DNA of 64,000 nucleotides from Haloglomus litoreum (GTDB taxonomy: Archaea > Halobacteriota > Halobacteria > Halobacteriales > Haloarculaceae): contig NZ_CP119988.1 in the NCBI RefSeq assembly GCF_029338515.1, positions 1 through 64,000 on the forward strand. The letters are read 5' to 3'. Below, one piece after another: positions 44,302 to 51,709 of this stretch; positions within the stretch are counted from its first letter, which is position 1, and each line of letters starts with the position of its first letter. The position numbers and the translations under genes were made by a program. Below the pieces are notes generated by a model, which had not been told where the DNA came from, did not search any database, and saw nothing but the letters and a program-made list of their open reading frames with translations.

Positions 44302-44985
44302 ATGCCAGACACCGCCGGCGCCGACGGGGGCGAGGGCGGTGCGGACGGGGGAGCGTCGGCCGATACCGGGACCGACGGTGGTGGCGTGCTCTCGCGGCTC
44401 CGCCACCCCGAGATCGAGCGCCGGCTGGTCCACGTCTCGGGGGCGCTCGCGCCGGCGAGCTACCTGCTCGGGGTGTTCACCTGGCGCCAGCTGGGGCTCG
44501 TCCTGCTGGGCGGGTCGATGCTGGCTGCGATGCTGGAGGCCGGCCGCCTGTCGGGTCGGCTCGACCTCTCCATCTACGACCGCCTCACCCGCGAGTACGA
44601 GCAGGACAACGTCGCGGGCTACGCGCTGTACGTGGTGAGCGTCACGCTCGTCGTCCTGCTGTTCGAGCCGCGGGTCGCGATTCCGGCGGTGCTGGCGCTC
44701 GCCATCGCCGACCCCGTCTCCGGGCTGCTGGGGTCTGGCGAGTTGCGCGACGTGAAGCAGGGGTACGTCCTGCTGGCGACGTTCGGCGTCGCCACCGGCC
44801 TCGCGAGCTTCTTCGTCCCGCCGCTGGCGGCGGTGCTGGGCGGGCTGGCGACCGCGCTCGCCGACGGCGTCAAACCGGTCGTCAGCGGGTACGTCCTCGA
44901 CGACAACCTCACCATCCCGCCCGCAGCCGCGGTCGCGATGACGCTCGGGCTGGAGCTGGCTGGCCGGCTGCCGGCGCTGGGGTAG
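44302..44985 (+). CDS. Dolichol kinase-like membrane protein
   Basis: A 227-residue membrane protein of the CTP-dependent lipid kinase/phosphatidate cytidylyltransferase-like family (dolichol kinase, VTE5). It is predicted to phosphorylate dolichol or a related prenol in lipid-carrier metabolism and N-glycosylation. A Gly/Asp-rich disordered N terminus (about 1-28) precedes six or seven membrane segments. The signature regions are LALAIADPVSGLLGSG (about 131-146; Asp-Pro motif) and VLDDNLTIPPAAAVAM near the C terminus. It directly follows glyS by 4 bases and is convergent with the antiporter gene with no gap. Confidence 0.88.
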   Translation: MPDTAGADGGEGGADGGASADTGTDGGGVLSRLRHPEIERRLVHVSGALAPASYLLGVFTWRQLGLVLLGGSMLAAMLEAGRLSGRLDLSIYDRLTREYEQDNVAGYALYVVSVTLVVLLFEPRVAIPAVLALAIADPVSGLLGSGELRDVKQGYVLLATFGVATGLASFFVPPLAAVLGGLATALADGVKPVVSGYVLDDNLTIPPAAAVAMTLGLELAGRLPALG

Positions 44986-46200
44986 TCAGCCGGGGGTCGT
45001 TCCGGCCCCGGATCCGCCGCGCAGCCGGGCGACGAGCGCCTCGATGCGCCCGGAGGACCGCATCAACACCGTCCCGAGGATGCTCATCGCGAGGACGTAG
45101 CCGACGATGAGCGCCGTCAGCTGCGGGTCCAGGCCCGCCGTGACCGCCAGCGCCGCCAGCACGAGCGAGAACTCGCCGCGCGCGACCATCGCCAGCGCCA
45201 TCCGCACCCGGCGGCGCTCGGTCAGGCCGTACGCGGCCGCGCCCAGGTACCCGGAGACGAGTTTCGTGACCGCCGTGATGCCGACGAGCGCGGCGAGCGG
45301 CACCGCCACCGCCCCCAGCGTCCCGGGGTCGGTCGTCAGGCCGATGGCGAAGAAGAAGACGGCGGCGTAGAGGTCCCGCTCGGAGGTGATGACGCGCTCG
45401 ACGCGGTGGGCGTGTTCGGTGCCCCCGACGGCCGCGCCGAGGAAGAACGCGGCGACGGCCTCGCTCACGCCGAGCGCCAGCGCGACGCCGGCGACGACCG
45501 TGACGGCGGCGACGATGCGCAGCAGGAACAGCTCGTCCGCACTGGTGTCGAGCGCCCGCGCGACCAGCGGCGTCCCGATGGTCGCGAGCCCGACGAGCGC
45601 GGCGATGACCGCGATGCTGATGCCGAGCGGGACGAGCGCGCTCGCGAGGCCGCCGCCCGAGAGCGCGACCGCCGTCAGCAGCGCGAGGTAGACCGCGATG
45701 ACGAGGTCCTCCGCGATGAGCACGCCCAGGATGGCCTCGGCCTCGGGGTCGGCGATCCAGCCGAGTTCGATGAGCGACTTCGTGATGATGGCCGACGAGG
45801 AGATGTAGGTCGCGCCCGCGAGCAGGACGCTCTCGACGAGGCCGAAGCCGAACACCACCCCGAGCGCGAAGCCGGCCCCGGCGTTCAACAGGAGGTCGAC
45901 ACCCGCGGCTCGCGTGACGGCCTCGCGCCGACGGAGCAGGCTCGAGAGGTCGAACTCCAGGCCGATGAAGAACAGCAGGAGGACGATGCCCAGCTCCTGC
46001 AGGAGCGTGATGAACTCCTGTTGCTGGACGAGCGTGAGCGACCGGCCCCCGATCTCGGGCGCGTTCGGCCCCACGAGGACGCCGGCGACGATGTACGCCG
46101 GGATGACCGACTGGTCGAGCCGGCTGGCGATGGCGCCGCCGACGGCCAGCGTCGCGAAGACGACGCCCGCCGCCAGCAGGAGCGACTCCGACGCGGCCAT
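44986..46200 (-). CDS. CPA2-family cation:proton antiporter (KhtU-like)
   Basis: A 404-residue integral membrane protein of the Kef/CPA2 monovalent cation:proton antiporters, here probably K+ efflux. Twelve membrane segments are predicted. The antiporter motifs GVLVGPNAPEIGGRSLTL (about 39-56), LLFFIGLEFDLSSLLRR (about 76-92), the ion-binding GVLIAEDLVIAVYLALLTAV (about 162-181) and GVSEAVAAFFLGAAVGGTEH (about 255) are clear. It has no C-terminal RCK domain. Its ATG overlaps the stop of the preceding gene by one base, which provides a TrkA-C regulatory subunit, the KhtTU arrangement described for Bacillus K+/H+ antiport. Confidence 0.93.
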   Translation of the reverse strand: MAASESLLLAAGVVFATLAVGGAIASRLDQSVIPAYIVAGVLVGPNAPEIGGRSLTLVQQQEFITLLQELGIVLLLFFIGLEFDLSSLLRRREAVTRAAGVDLLLNAGAGFALGVVFGFGLVESVLLAGATYISSSAIITKSLIELGWIADPEAEAILGVLIAEDLVIAVYLALLTAVALSGGGLASALVPLGISIAVIAALVGLATIGTPLVARALDTSADELFLLRIVAAVTVVAGVALALGVSEAVAAFFLGAAVGGTEHAHRVERVITSERDLYAAVFFFAIGLTTDPGTLGAVAVPLAALVGITAVTKLVSGYLGAAAYGLTERRRVRMALAMVARGEFSLVLAALAVTAGLDPQLTALIVGYVLAMSILGTVLMRSSGRIEALVARLRGGSGAGTTPG

Positions 46201-46742
46201 CAGGCTCCGTCCGTGTCGTCGGAGCCGGCGCCGTCGTCGTCCGCGCCGTCGATGGTCGCGTCCCCGCCCTGGCAGCGGTCGGCGAAGACGGTCTGCTGCT
46301 CGCGGGTCCCCAGCGTCACGAGGATGTCGCCCGCCTCGACGCGGAAGTCCGAATCCGGGTTCGGGACGGTGTCGGCACCGCGCTGGACGGCGATGACCGA
46401 CACGCCCGAGACCGCCCGCAGGTCGGCCTCCGCGAGTGTCTTTCCGGCGACGGCCGAGGCGTCGGTGATGTCGACCCACTCGATGATGGCGTCGCCCAGC
46501 GGGACCGAGAGCCGGTCCATGTCGACGGCCTCGAAGTAGGCGCCCTCGAGGATGGAGCCGAGGTAGTTGGCCTGCTGGCTGGTCAGCTCGAACACCTTCT
46601 CGGAGTCGGCGTCCGCGTCCGGCCGGCGGAACACCTCGACCCGGCCGTCGTGATGCAGTAGGACCACGGCGCGGGCCCCGCCGCCCACGTCGACCTCGAA
46701 CTTCTTGCCGACGCCGGGCACGTCGGCCTCGTAGACGGTCAT
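46200..46742 (-). CDS. TrkA-C-domain regulatory subunit (KhtT-like)
   Basis: A 180-residue cytoplasmic partner of the antiporter. The N-terminal part (about 1-75) reads VYEADVPGVGKKFEVDVGGG and VVLLHHDGRVEVFRR, the small barrel-like region of KhtT. The C-terminal RCK_C (TrkA-C) domain (about 90-160) has KTLAEADLRAVSGVSVIAVQ and GDILVTLGTREQQTVFADRC, which binds a ligand such as a nucleotide. The tail is acidic. It is first in the antiporter operon; a promoter lies in 46743-46936. Confidence 0.92.
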   Translation of the reverse strand: MTVYEADVPGVGKKFEVDVGGGARAVVLLHHDGRVEVFRRPDADADSEKVFELTSQQANYLGSILEGAYFEAVDMDRLSVPLGDAIIEWVDITDASAVAGKTLAEADLRAVSGVSVIAVQRGADTVPNPDSDFRVEAGDILVTLGTREQQTVFADRCQGGDATIDGADDDGAGSDDTDGA

Positions 46743-46936
46743 GGGCGGGCGTTCGAACGTCGACGGCTTAACTCCGGGCGGTCGGATACGGGGGTGTCGC
46801 GGCCGCCCCGCCCCCCGGGGCGCCGTGCTCCCGCGTCGGTCGGAGATGGATATATCGGGTATACCCTCCGAACAATCGATAAAATGTTCAAAATAATTGC
46901 ATTATTTACAATATTGGCCGAGAATCGGTCTGTTCG
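46743..46936 (-). promoter_or_regulatory. Promoter region of the antiporter operon with an AT-rich element
   Basis: The AT-rich element at 46873-46910 contains, on the minus strand, TATTTTGAAC followed by TTTTATCGAT and a flanking GTTC. It recurs at 50728-50765 (see findings). It lies 27-64 bases downstream of the stop of the DyP-like gene. A TATA-like GGTATAC (46863-46857) is also present on the minus strand. Its distance from the ATG at 46742 leaves a leader of 90 bases or more. Confidence 0.4.
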
Positions 46937-48250
46937 CTACGCTAACTCGGCGGTTCCGTCCGGAGCCGGGAGTGCCCGGAGGTCCCGTGGCGGCACGAGG
47001 AAGTTGCCCCGGTGTCGGACGAAGATGTACTCCAGGATGCCGTTGTTGACGCGCTGGCGGACGGCGGGCGTGACCTCGGTGAGGTCCTGCCCGTTCATGG
47101 CCTCGCGGACGGCGTCGAACTCGGACATCTCGCGCTGGAGGGAGGGGAAGTGGAGGCTGGCGATGCCGTCGTCGGCGGACTCGAAGTGACGGCGGTTGAG
47201 CTTCACGCCGCCGTCCTCGTCCCGGTTCGCCCGGGCGGCCTTCTGTGCGTGGCCCACCCGTCCGTGTTCGCGGGCCTGCTCGCGGATGGTGTCGAGCGTC
47301 TCGTCCACGCGTGAGTCGTCGCCGAGGTTCTCGCCGACGCCCTCGACCCAGTCGTTCTCGGCGTGCATCGGCGAGAACATCTCCATCACCTGCTCGGTGA
47401 AGTCCTGCTCGCCGTACCAGTCGGCCAGCCGCTGGCGGAGGTTGGCGACGTGCTTCGTGGTGCCGCCGGCGAACGGCCCCTCCTCGATGGTCACGCGGTC
47501 CTCGGGGGCCTGGTTCTTCGCGAACCCGGCCTTGAAGCCCATGAACAGCGGGCTCGCCTCCGGCACGGGGCCGTCGGCGGGAACGCCCTCCAGGCCGTCC
47601 TGCTTCGAGGCGGGGAGGCCGGCGCCGACGAACCCGGTCCGGCGGTCGGCCACCTCGAAGACGTCGGTGAGCGCGGCGTCGAACGCGACGCCGTTGGCGC
47701 GCTCGCGCTCGCCGGTGAGCGCGAGTTCCGCCGCCAGCAGCGCGTCCGGGCGGTCGCTGGCGAGGTGGAGCAGCGCGTCCTGCCGGTCGAAGTCGGGCGT
47801 CTCGAACGCGGAGAGCCGCCTGGCCGGGTAGATGTCGACGCCCTCCGGCGCCGACCCGTACCGCTGGAAGTACTCCGGCGAGTACGCGACCGAGCGCAGC
47901 AGCCCCTCGTGGGACCACGCGTACGCCTCGTCCAGCCGCGTGAGCGCGCGCTCGACGGTCGCGCGCTGGTCGGCCGTCGGCGGCCCCTCGCCGGGCAGGT
48001 TCAGGTAGAGCAGCGTCTGGTGGCTCGGTAGCTGCTCGTTGCCGAACGCGTCGCGGCGGATGTACTCGCCCCAGGCGAACTGCCGCGCCGGGAGCGTCGA
48101 GAGGTCGGCCGGCCCGGACGGGACGGGCGGCCGGTCCTCGCCCTGGTAGCCGACGGCGTCGAGACACGCCGAGAGCCCGACGCTGCCGCCGACCGCGACG
48201 GCCGCCTTCAGTACGTCGCGCCGTGTTCGTCCGTCGTCCGTTCCGGTCAT
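46937..48250 (-). CDS. Tat-exported DyP-type peroxidase-like protein
   Basis: A 437-residue exported protein. The N terminus is a Tat signal (TRRDVLKAAVAVGG, about 9-22) with a Cys at 29 that could be lipidated (VGLSAC). The mature part resembles the dye-decolorising (DyP) peroxidase fold of EfeB-type proteins: GFKAGFAKNQAPED (about 230-243), a C-terminal core RRHFESADDG, LHFPSLQREMSEFDAV and NNGILEYIFVRHRGNFLVPP. The distal GxxDG heme motif of true DyPs reads GFKAG here, with Ala for Asp, so peroxidase activity is doubtful. In iron uptake EfeB extracts Fe from heme or works beside EfeO. Its neighbours encode P19-like proteins, which supports a metal role; that link is inference. I recall relatives in NCBI as DUF7405, unverified. 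Confidence 0.65.
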   Translation of the reverse strand: MTGTDDGRTRRDVLKAAVAVGGSVGLSACLDAVGYQGEDRPPVPSGPADLSTLPARQFAWGEYIRRDAFGNEQLPSHQTLLYLNLPGEGPPTADQRATVERALTRLDEAYAWSHEGLLRSVAYSPEYFQRYGSAPEGVDIYPARRLSAFETPDFDRQDALLHLASDRPDALLAAELALTGERERANGVAFDAALTDVFEVADRRTGFVGAGLPASKQDGLEGVPADGPVPEASPLFMGFKAGFAKNQAPEDRVTIEEGPFAGGTTKHVANLRQRLADWYGEQDFTEQVMEMFSPMHAENDWVEGVGENLGDDSRVDETLDTIREQAREHGRVGHAQKAARANRDEDGGVKLNRRHFESADDGIASLHFPSLQREMSEFDAVREAMNGQDLTEVTPAVRQRVNNGILEYIFVRHRGNFLVPPRDLRALPAPDGTAELA

Positions 48251-48298
48251 GGTCGGTCGTTGCGGGTGGAGGTGTTTAGTCGTTCCATGCTGTCCGGG

Positions 48299-49363
48299 TC
48301 AGAGTGTGAGGCTGGTCGGTTGCATGTCGACGAAGGCGGTCTCGTACCCCTCGTGGCGGGCGACCTGCGGCGGGGTCGTCACGCGCAGTTCGAGGGTGTC
48401 GCCCGACGCGACCGAGCCGACGGCCGCGCCGTAGTGGTAGTTCAGGTCCGGGTCGAGCGTGCGAGACAGGGTCCCGTCGAAGACGGTCTCCCCGCCGCTC
48501 GTCAGCGTCCCCTCCAGCGCCATCGCCGGCAGGACCATCCGGTTGTACGGCGTCCGGGCGGATACCGCGAGGTACTGCGAGCCGTCGGGTGCGTCGACGC
48601 CCGCGGGTGGCGACTCGAGCGTGGTCACGACGAGTTTCGCATCGCCCGTCTCGGCCGTCCCGCGAACCGTCCCCGGCAGCTCCTCGGCCGGCGGCAGCGT
48701 CGACTGGGGCAGCATCCCCATCTCCATCGGGCTCCGGGCCATCCGTTGCCCCGCCTTGTCGGGCGTCTCCTCGAACATGATCTCGTCGCGTGCGGCCTGG
48801 CTGTAGTCGAAGCCGATGGTCGTCTCGGCGGGGTCGCCGAACCGCCCCTCGAACGCGCCCGTCCGCCGGATGTTCATCCCGCCGACCGAGAGGGTCACGT
48901 CGTAGCTCCCGTCGCCGTCCAGCGAGAAGTTCGCGCCGTAGTGGAAGCCCATCGGCTGAGAGAGCATCGGGTAGATGACCTCCTGGCTCACGAGGTCGCC
49001 GCCCTTCGATATCTCGATGCTGAGTCCCGTCTCCGGGAGGACGATGCCCGTCTCGGGGTCCCAGACGCTCGCCATCAGGTGGACGTCGTCGTCGTCCTCG
49101 ATGCTCGTCTTCTGGACCTCGTCCCCGTTGACGTTCCAGAACCGGTGGGGGTAGCTGTACATCAGGGCGAACTGGTAGTCGCCCGATTTCCCCATCCCGC
49201 TCATCTCCATCCCCTCGACGTGGGTGGGGAAGTAGACGGCGTCCGGGCGGTTCGAGAGGACCGGCGGGCTGGAGAGCGAGCGGGTCTCGACCAGGCCGCT
49301 ACAGCCCGCGAGCCCGGTCGCGCCCGCTCCCGCGGCCCCCAGCAGGAAATCGCGTCGTTGCAT
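48299..49363 (-). CDS. P19/Tp34-like metal-binding Tat lipoprotein, copy 1
   Basis: A 354-residue surface lipoprotein. The signal is twin-arginine (RRDFLLGAAGAGATG) with a lipobox ATGLAGC (Cys near 21). The domain contains MGFHYGANFSL (about 137-147), like the metal-binding HYGAN strand of P19/Tp34/FetP iron and copper proteins, plus Met-rich VEGMEMSGMGKSGDY (about 49-63), YHYGAAVG (about 309-316) and RHEGYETAF (about 336). These Met and His residues are suited to Cu or Fe(II). P19 family proteins bind metal outside the cell and pass it to a permease. The gene is paralogous to 52850-53950 over its whole length. It lies 48 bases before the DyP-like gene on the same strand. Confidence 0.75.
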   Translation of the reverse strand: MQRRDFLLGAAGAGATGLAGCSGLVETRSLSSPPVLSNRPDAVYFPTHVEGMEMSGMGKSGDYQFALMYSYPHRFWNVNGDEVQKTSIEDDDDVHLMASVWDPETGIVLPETGLSIEISKGGDLVSQEVIYPMLSQPMGFHYGANFSLDGDGSYDVTLSVGGMNIRRTGAFEGRFGDPAETTIGFDYSQAARDEIMFEETPDKAGQRMARSPMEMGMLPQSTLPPAEELPGTVRGTAETGDAKLVVTTLESPPAGVDAPDGSQYLAVSARTPYNRMVLPAMALEGTLTSGGETVFDGTLSRTLDPDLNYHYGAAVGSVASGDTLELRVTTPPQVARHEGYETAFVDMQPTSLTL

Positions 49364-49393
49364 TGGATATCCGTCGGGTCCCCCCGCAAAAAC

Positions 49394-49416
49394 GGGTTCT
49401 GGTCCGACCGTCGAAA
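49394..49416 (-). promoter_or_regulatory. Shared upstream block, site 1
   Basis: A 23-base block beginning GGGTTCTGGTCCGACC (plus strand), identical to site 2 (53983-54005). It lies 31-53 bases before the ATG of P19-like copy 1, just upstream of a T-run (49387-49391, minus strand) at TATA position. It is a candidate operator. Confidence 0.6.
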
Positions 49417-49454
49417 CCGTCGTCTGCTGGCCGCTCCCGGCCGGTCGGGGCGTG

Positions 49455-50405
49455 TCAGGCCTCCCGTCGGGCCCGCCCGAGTGCCAGTGCGACGACGGCC
49501 GCAGCCGCGACGATCACCACGGGGCCGAATCCGGGCTGGCCGCCCGTCTCGGTCGTGCCGTCGCCGGGCGTCGCACTCGCGTTCCCGGTCGCGCCGCCGT
49601 CCCCGCCCGGCGGCGCGGTCGTCGGGACCGGGGTCGTCACGATGCCGCCGCTGCGCTCGGGTTCGACGCTGAACCGGGTGGCGACGGTCTCGTTGCCCGC
49701 CTCGATGGGTGGCTCGTCGCCGTCGAACCGTCGGTCCCCGTCGTCGCGGTGGAGGCTCACGCGTGCCGCGAACGAGCCCCCGGTCGACTCGTAGAACGAC
49801 TCGTTCACCGCGACGGAGACGTTCTCGTACGTCCCGGTGTCGAGGGTCCGGGTCCCGACGACCCGGCCGTCGGCGGTCCGGTTGCGGACGACGAGGTGCC
49901 CGCGCTCGGGGAGCGTCGCCTGCCGGACGGTCACAGTCGGCCCGTCGGCCCGCTGCGGGAAGTCGTCCTCGCCGGTGACGACCGCGCGGTCGCCACGTTC
50001 GACCACGAACCGGTCCGTGACGATGACGCCGAACCCGCCCAGCGGCGGGTCCTCGCTCGTGTACTCCCCGTCACCGTCCTCGCCGTGGAGGACGACGACG
50101 ACCTCGCGGGTGGTCCAGTTGGCCCACGCGCCGTCCTCGATGGTGACCGCGATGTCCGTGTAGAAGGCGTTCCGGCGGGGGAGCCGGGTGGCGCCGAGCG
50201 CCTCGCCGTAGCCGTCCGCGGTCCGCTCGTGGACGACGGCCCAGCCCGACTCCTCCACGAAGGCTCCCTCGACCACGACGGTCCCGTCGGGCGTGACCTG
50301 CGGGTCCGCGGAGACGTAGTTGACCGAGTGCCCGCCCACGACGCCCGCACCGACGAGCGCGGCCGCCAGCACGAGGAGGGTCAGCGTTGCGGCACCGGGT
50401 CGCAT
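49455..50405 (-). CDS. Surface protein with PGF-CTERM-like tail, copy 1 (DUF7282-like)
   Basis: A 316-residue exported protein: signal segment (about 7-26), two related beta-rich domains (about 30-130 with VSADPQVTPDGTVVVEGAFV; about 135-245 with DRFVVERGDRAVVTGEDDFP), a Thr/Pro/Gly-rich linker, and a C-terminal PGF-CTERM-like tail (GQPGFGPVVIVAAAAVVALA and a basic end). PGF-CTERM tails are cut by archaeosortase and attach proteins to the cell surface. The domain pattern matches the haloarchaeal family I recall as DUF7282, unverified. It has a paralogue at 51710. ATG 50405 is preferred over 50432. Confidence 0.7.
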   Translation of the reverse strand: MRPGAATLTLLVLAAALVGAGVVGGHSVNYVSADPQVTPDGTVVVEGAFVEESGWAVVHERTADGYGEALGATRLPRRNAFYTDIAVTIEDGAWANWTTREVVVVLHGEDGDGEYTSEDPPLGGFGVIVTDRFVVERGDRAVVTGEDDFPQRADGPTVTVRQATLPERGHLVVRNRTADGRVVGTRTLDTGTYENVSVAVNESFYESTGGSFAARVSLHRDDGDRRFDGDEPPIEAGNETVATRFSVEPERSGGIVTTPVPTTAPPGGDGGATGNASATPGDGTTETGGQPGFGPVVIVAAAAVVALALGRARREA

Positions 50406-50792
50406 GAGCGGGACTTCGGCATCGGGGCGCAAGAGGCTGCGGGTTCCTTCCCGATGCCGTACGCTGTTGCCGCCGTCGACGACTGATTCCTCCTGTCAGT
50501 CGAGTGGGCGCGCGCTGGCGGCCGTGCCCGCAGGGTCGGCCGCCTCTACACCGTGCGAGGTCCTCGCGAGCGGAGCGAGCGAGGGCTCGGTAGAGCTCGC
50601 TCTACCGGTGGCCGAGAAGCGCAGGCCGAACGAAGTAAGGCCGAGGACCGAAGCGAGGCGCGCGAATCGAGAGTGCGAGGGCTTCGGAGGTGGTTGCGTC
50701 GGTGCTGAGACGGTGGCTGAATCATCGATAAATGCGTTCAAAAGATAGAAATATGGAATTATTTAGATGAAATCACGGTATTATTGGTTTAT
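50406..50792 (-). promoter_or_regulatory. Long structured upstream region of copy 1 surface protein
   Basis: No coding sequence is convincing here. The right part (50728-50765) holds the AT-rich element shared with 46873-46910. The middle (50500-50710) is GC-rich with repeated GCGAGCG/GAAGCGAG-like units and a perfect 9-base inverted repeat around 2 bases, CGGTAGAGCTCGCTCTACCG. A weak match to the P19-gene upstream block, GGGTTCCTTCCCGA, lies at 50441-50454. The region may be a long leader or a small RNA. Confidence 0.4.
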
Positions 50793-51317
50793 TCACTCGG
50801 CAAGGAGCGAATCCACGAGCCGCGTGAACCGGTCGACGAGCCGCTCCGGGAGCGACGGTTCGGCCCGTTGCAGGAGCCGTGCCGTCCGCTCGGGCGCCGA
50901 CAGCGTCAGGACCACGCGGTTCCCGTCGCGTTCCGTGCGGACCACGCCGGCCTCGACCAGCCGGTCGACGTGCCAGGAGCAGGTCGAGCGGGCGATGCCG
51001 ACCCGCTCCGCGGTCTCGCCCGCGCCGAGCGGGCCCGCAGCGAGCAGTTCAGCCACGATGTCGGCGCTCGTCTCGCGATGGAGCAGCGCGAGCGCGGCCC
51101 GCTCCCAGTCGTCGAACTCGGGCGGGTAGTAGTGGGTCCGGCCGAACAGTTCGTCGGCCACGAGCCGGTCGGCGCGGATGAGCCGCTTGAGGTGGTACTG
51201 GACCTGCCCGGGAGCGAGGTCCAGCACCCGGACGAGTTCGTTGAAGTGGACGCCCGGGCAGTCCCGGACGTGGTCGTGGATGGCCCGGCGGGTCGCGTTC
51301 TCGGCCGTCTCACTCAT
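50793..51317 (-). CDS. Tandem winged-helix transcription regulator
   Basis: A 174-residue cytoplasmic regulator with two winged helix-turn-helix domains. The first (about 8-65) has CPGVHFNELVRVLDLAPGQV and QYHLKRLIRADRLVADELFG, and the second (about 85-145) has GAGETAERVGIARSTCSWHV and a basic wing RTERDGNRVVLTLSAP. Tandem ArsR/MarR-like proteins of this kind act as repressors. Cys11-like residues (DCPG) and HYY are potential metal or redox sensing positions, but no site is proven. Its start overlaps the upstream membrane gene by 8 bases. It lies in the middle of the P19-like/surface protein cluster and is the obvious candidate to bind the shared upstream block. Confidence 0.75.
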   Translation of the reverse strand: MSETAENATRRAIHDHVRDCPGVHFNELVRVLDLAPGQVQYHLKRLIRADRLVADELFGRTHYYPPEFDDWERAALALLHRETSADIVAELLAAGPLGAGETAERVGIARSTCSWHVDRLVEAGVVRTERDGNRVVLTLSAPERTARLLQRAEPSLPERLVDRFTRLVDSLLAE

Positions 51318-51684
51318 CGTCGTGTCCCCCCTCGAAACCGCCCGGGTGCGTGTCGCGTCCGCCGTCCGGCGCCGCCTCGGGCGTCTCGTCCGAGCGGGCC
51401 CGCCGCCGGACCGACCGCGCCGTGTAGACGGCCGCGATGACCAGCGCGGCCATCAGCACGTCCAGGATGTGCTCGGCGAGATGGTGGTCGGGGTCCGCCA
51501 GCAGGCCGGCCATCGCGGCTGTCGCCACGCCGACGCGTGCCAGTAGCGTCGCGAGCGCGAGCGCCACCAGCAGGTACGAGGCCGAGCGTCGGCGCGCGAA
51601 GCCCGCGAGCGCGAGGCCCAGCAGCGTGGCTGCCGCGACCCCTGCGAGCGCCAGCAGCACGATGAGCACCGGCCCGTTCGCCAT
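51310..51684 (-). CDS. Small membrane protein with His-rich helix start (DUF7471-like)
   Basis: A 124-residue membrane protein with three membrane segments (about 5-30, 36-58 and 70-95; LIVLLALAGVAAATLLGLAL, SYLLVALALATLLARVGVAT). The motif DPDHHLAEHILDVLMAALV (about 64-82) places three His at the mouth of the last segment, a plausible metal site. The C-terminal tail is polar and charged with more His. It overlaps the regulator gene by 8 bases, an operon. I recall relatives as DUF7471, unverified. It could be a permease subunit or a metal-sensing partner of the regulator. Confidence 0.6.
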   Translation of the reverse strand: MANGPVLIVLLALAGVAAATLLGLALAGFARRRSASYLLVALALATLLARVGVATAAMAGLLADPDHHLAEHILDVLMAALVIAAVYTARSVRRRARSDETPEAAPDGGRDTHPGGFEGGHDDE

Positions 51685-51709
51685 GAATGTGCGTAGTCAT
51701 CGTTCGTGT

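Noticed and set aside
44302-44638. Continuation of a 605-codon frame from glyS into the dolichol kinase gene
   Set aside because: The frame is out of phase with both genes, which are individually well supported by motifs.
50496-50741. 81-codon minus-strand frame in the structured block before surface protein 1
   Set aside because: It starts at TTG inside the AT-rich element and its Ser/Ala/Thr-rich, non-acidic composition does not look haloarchaeal.
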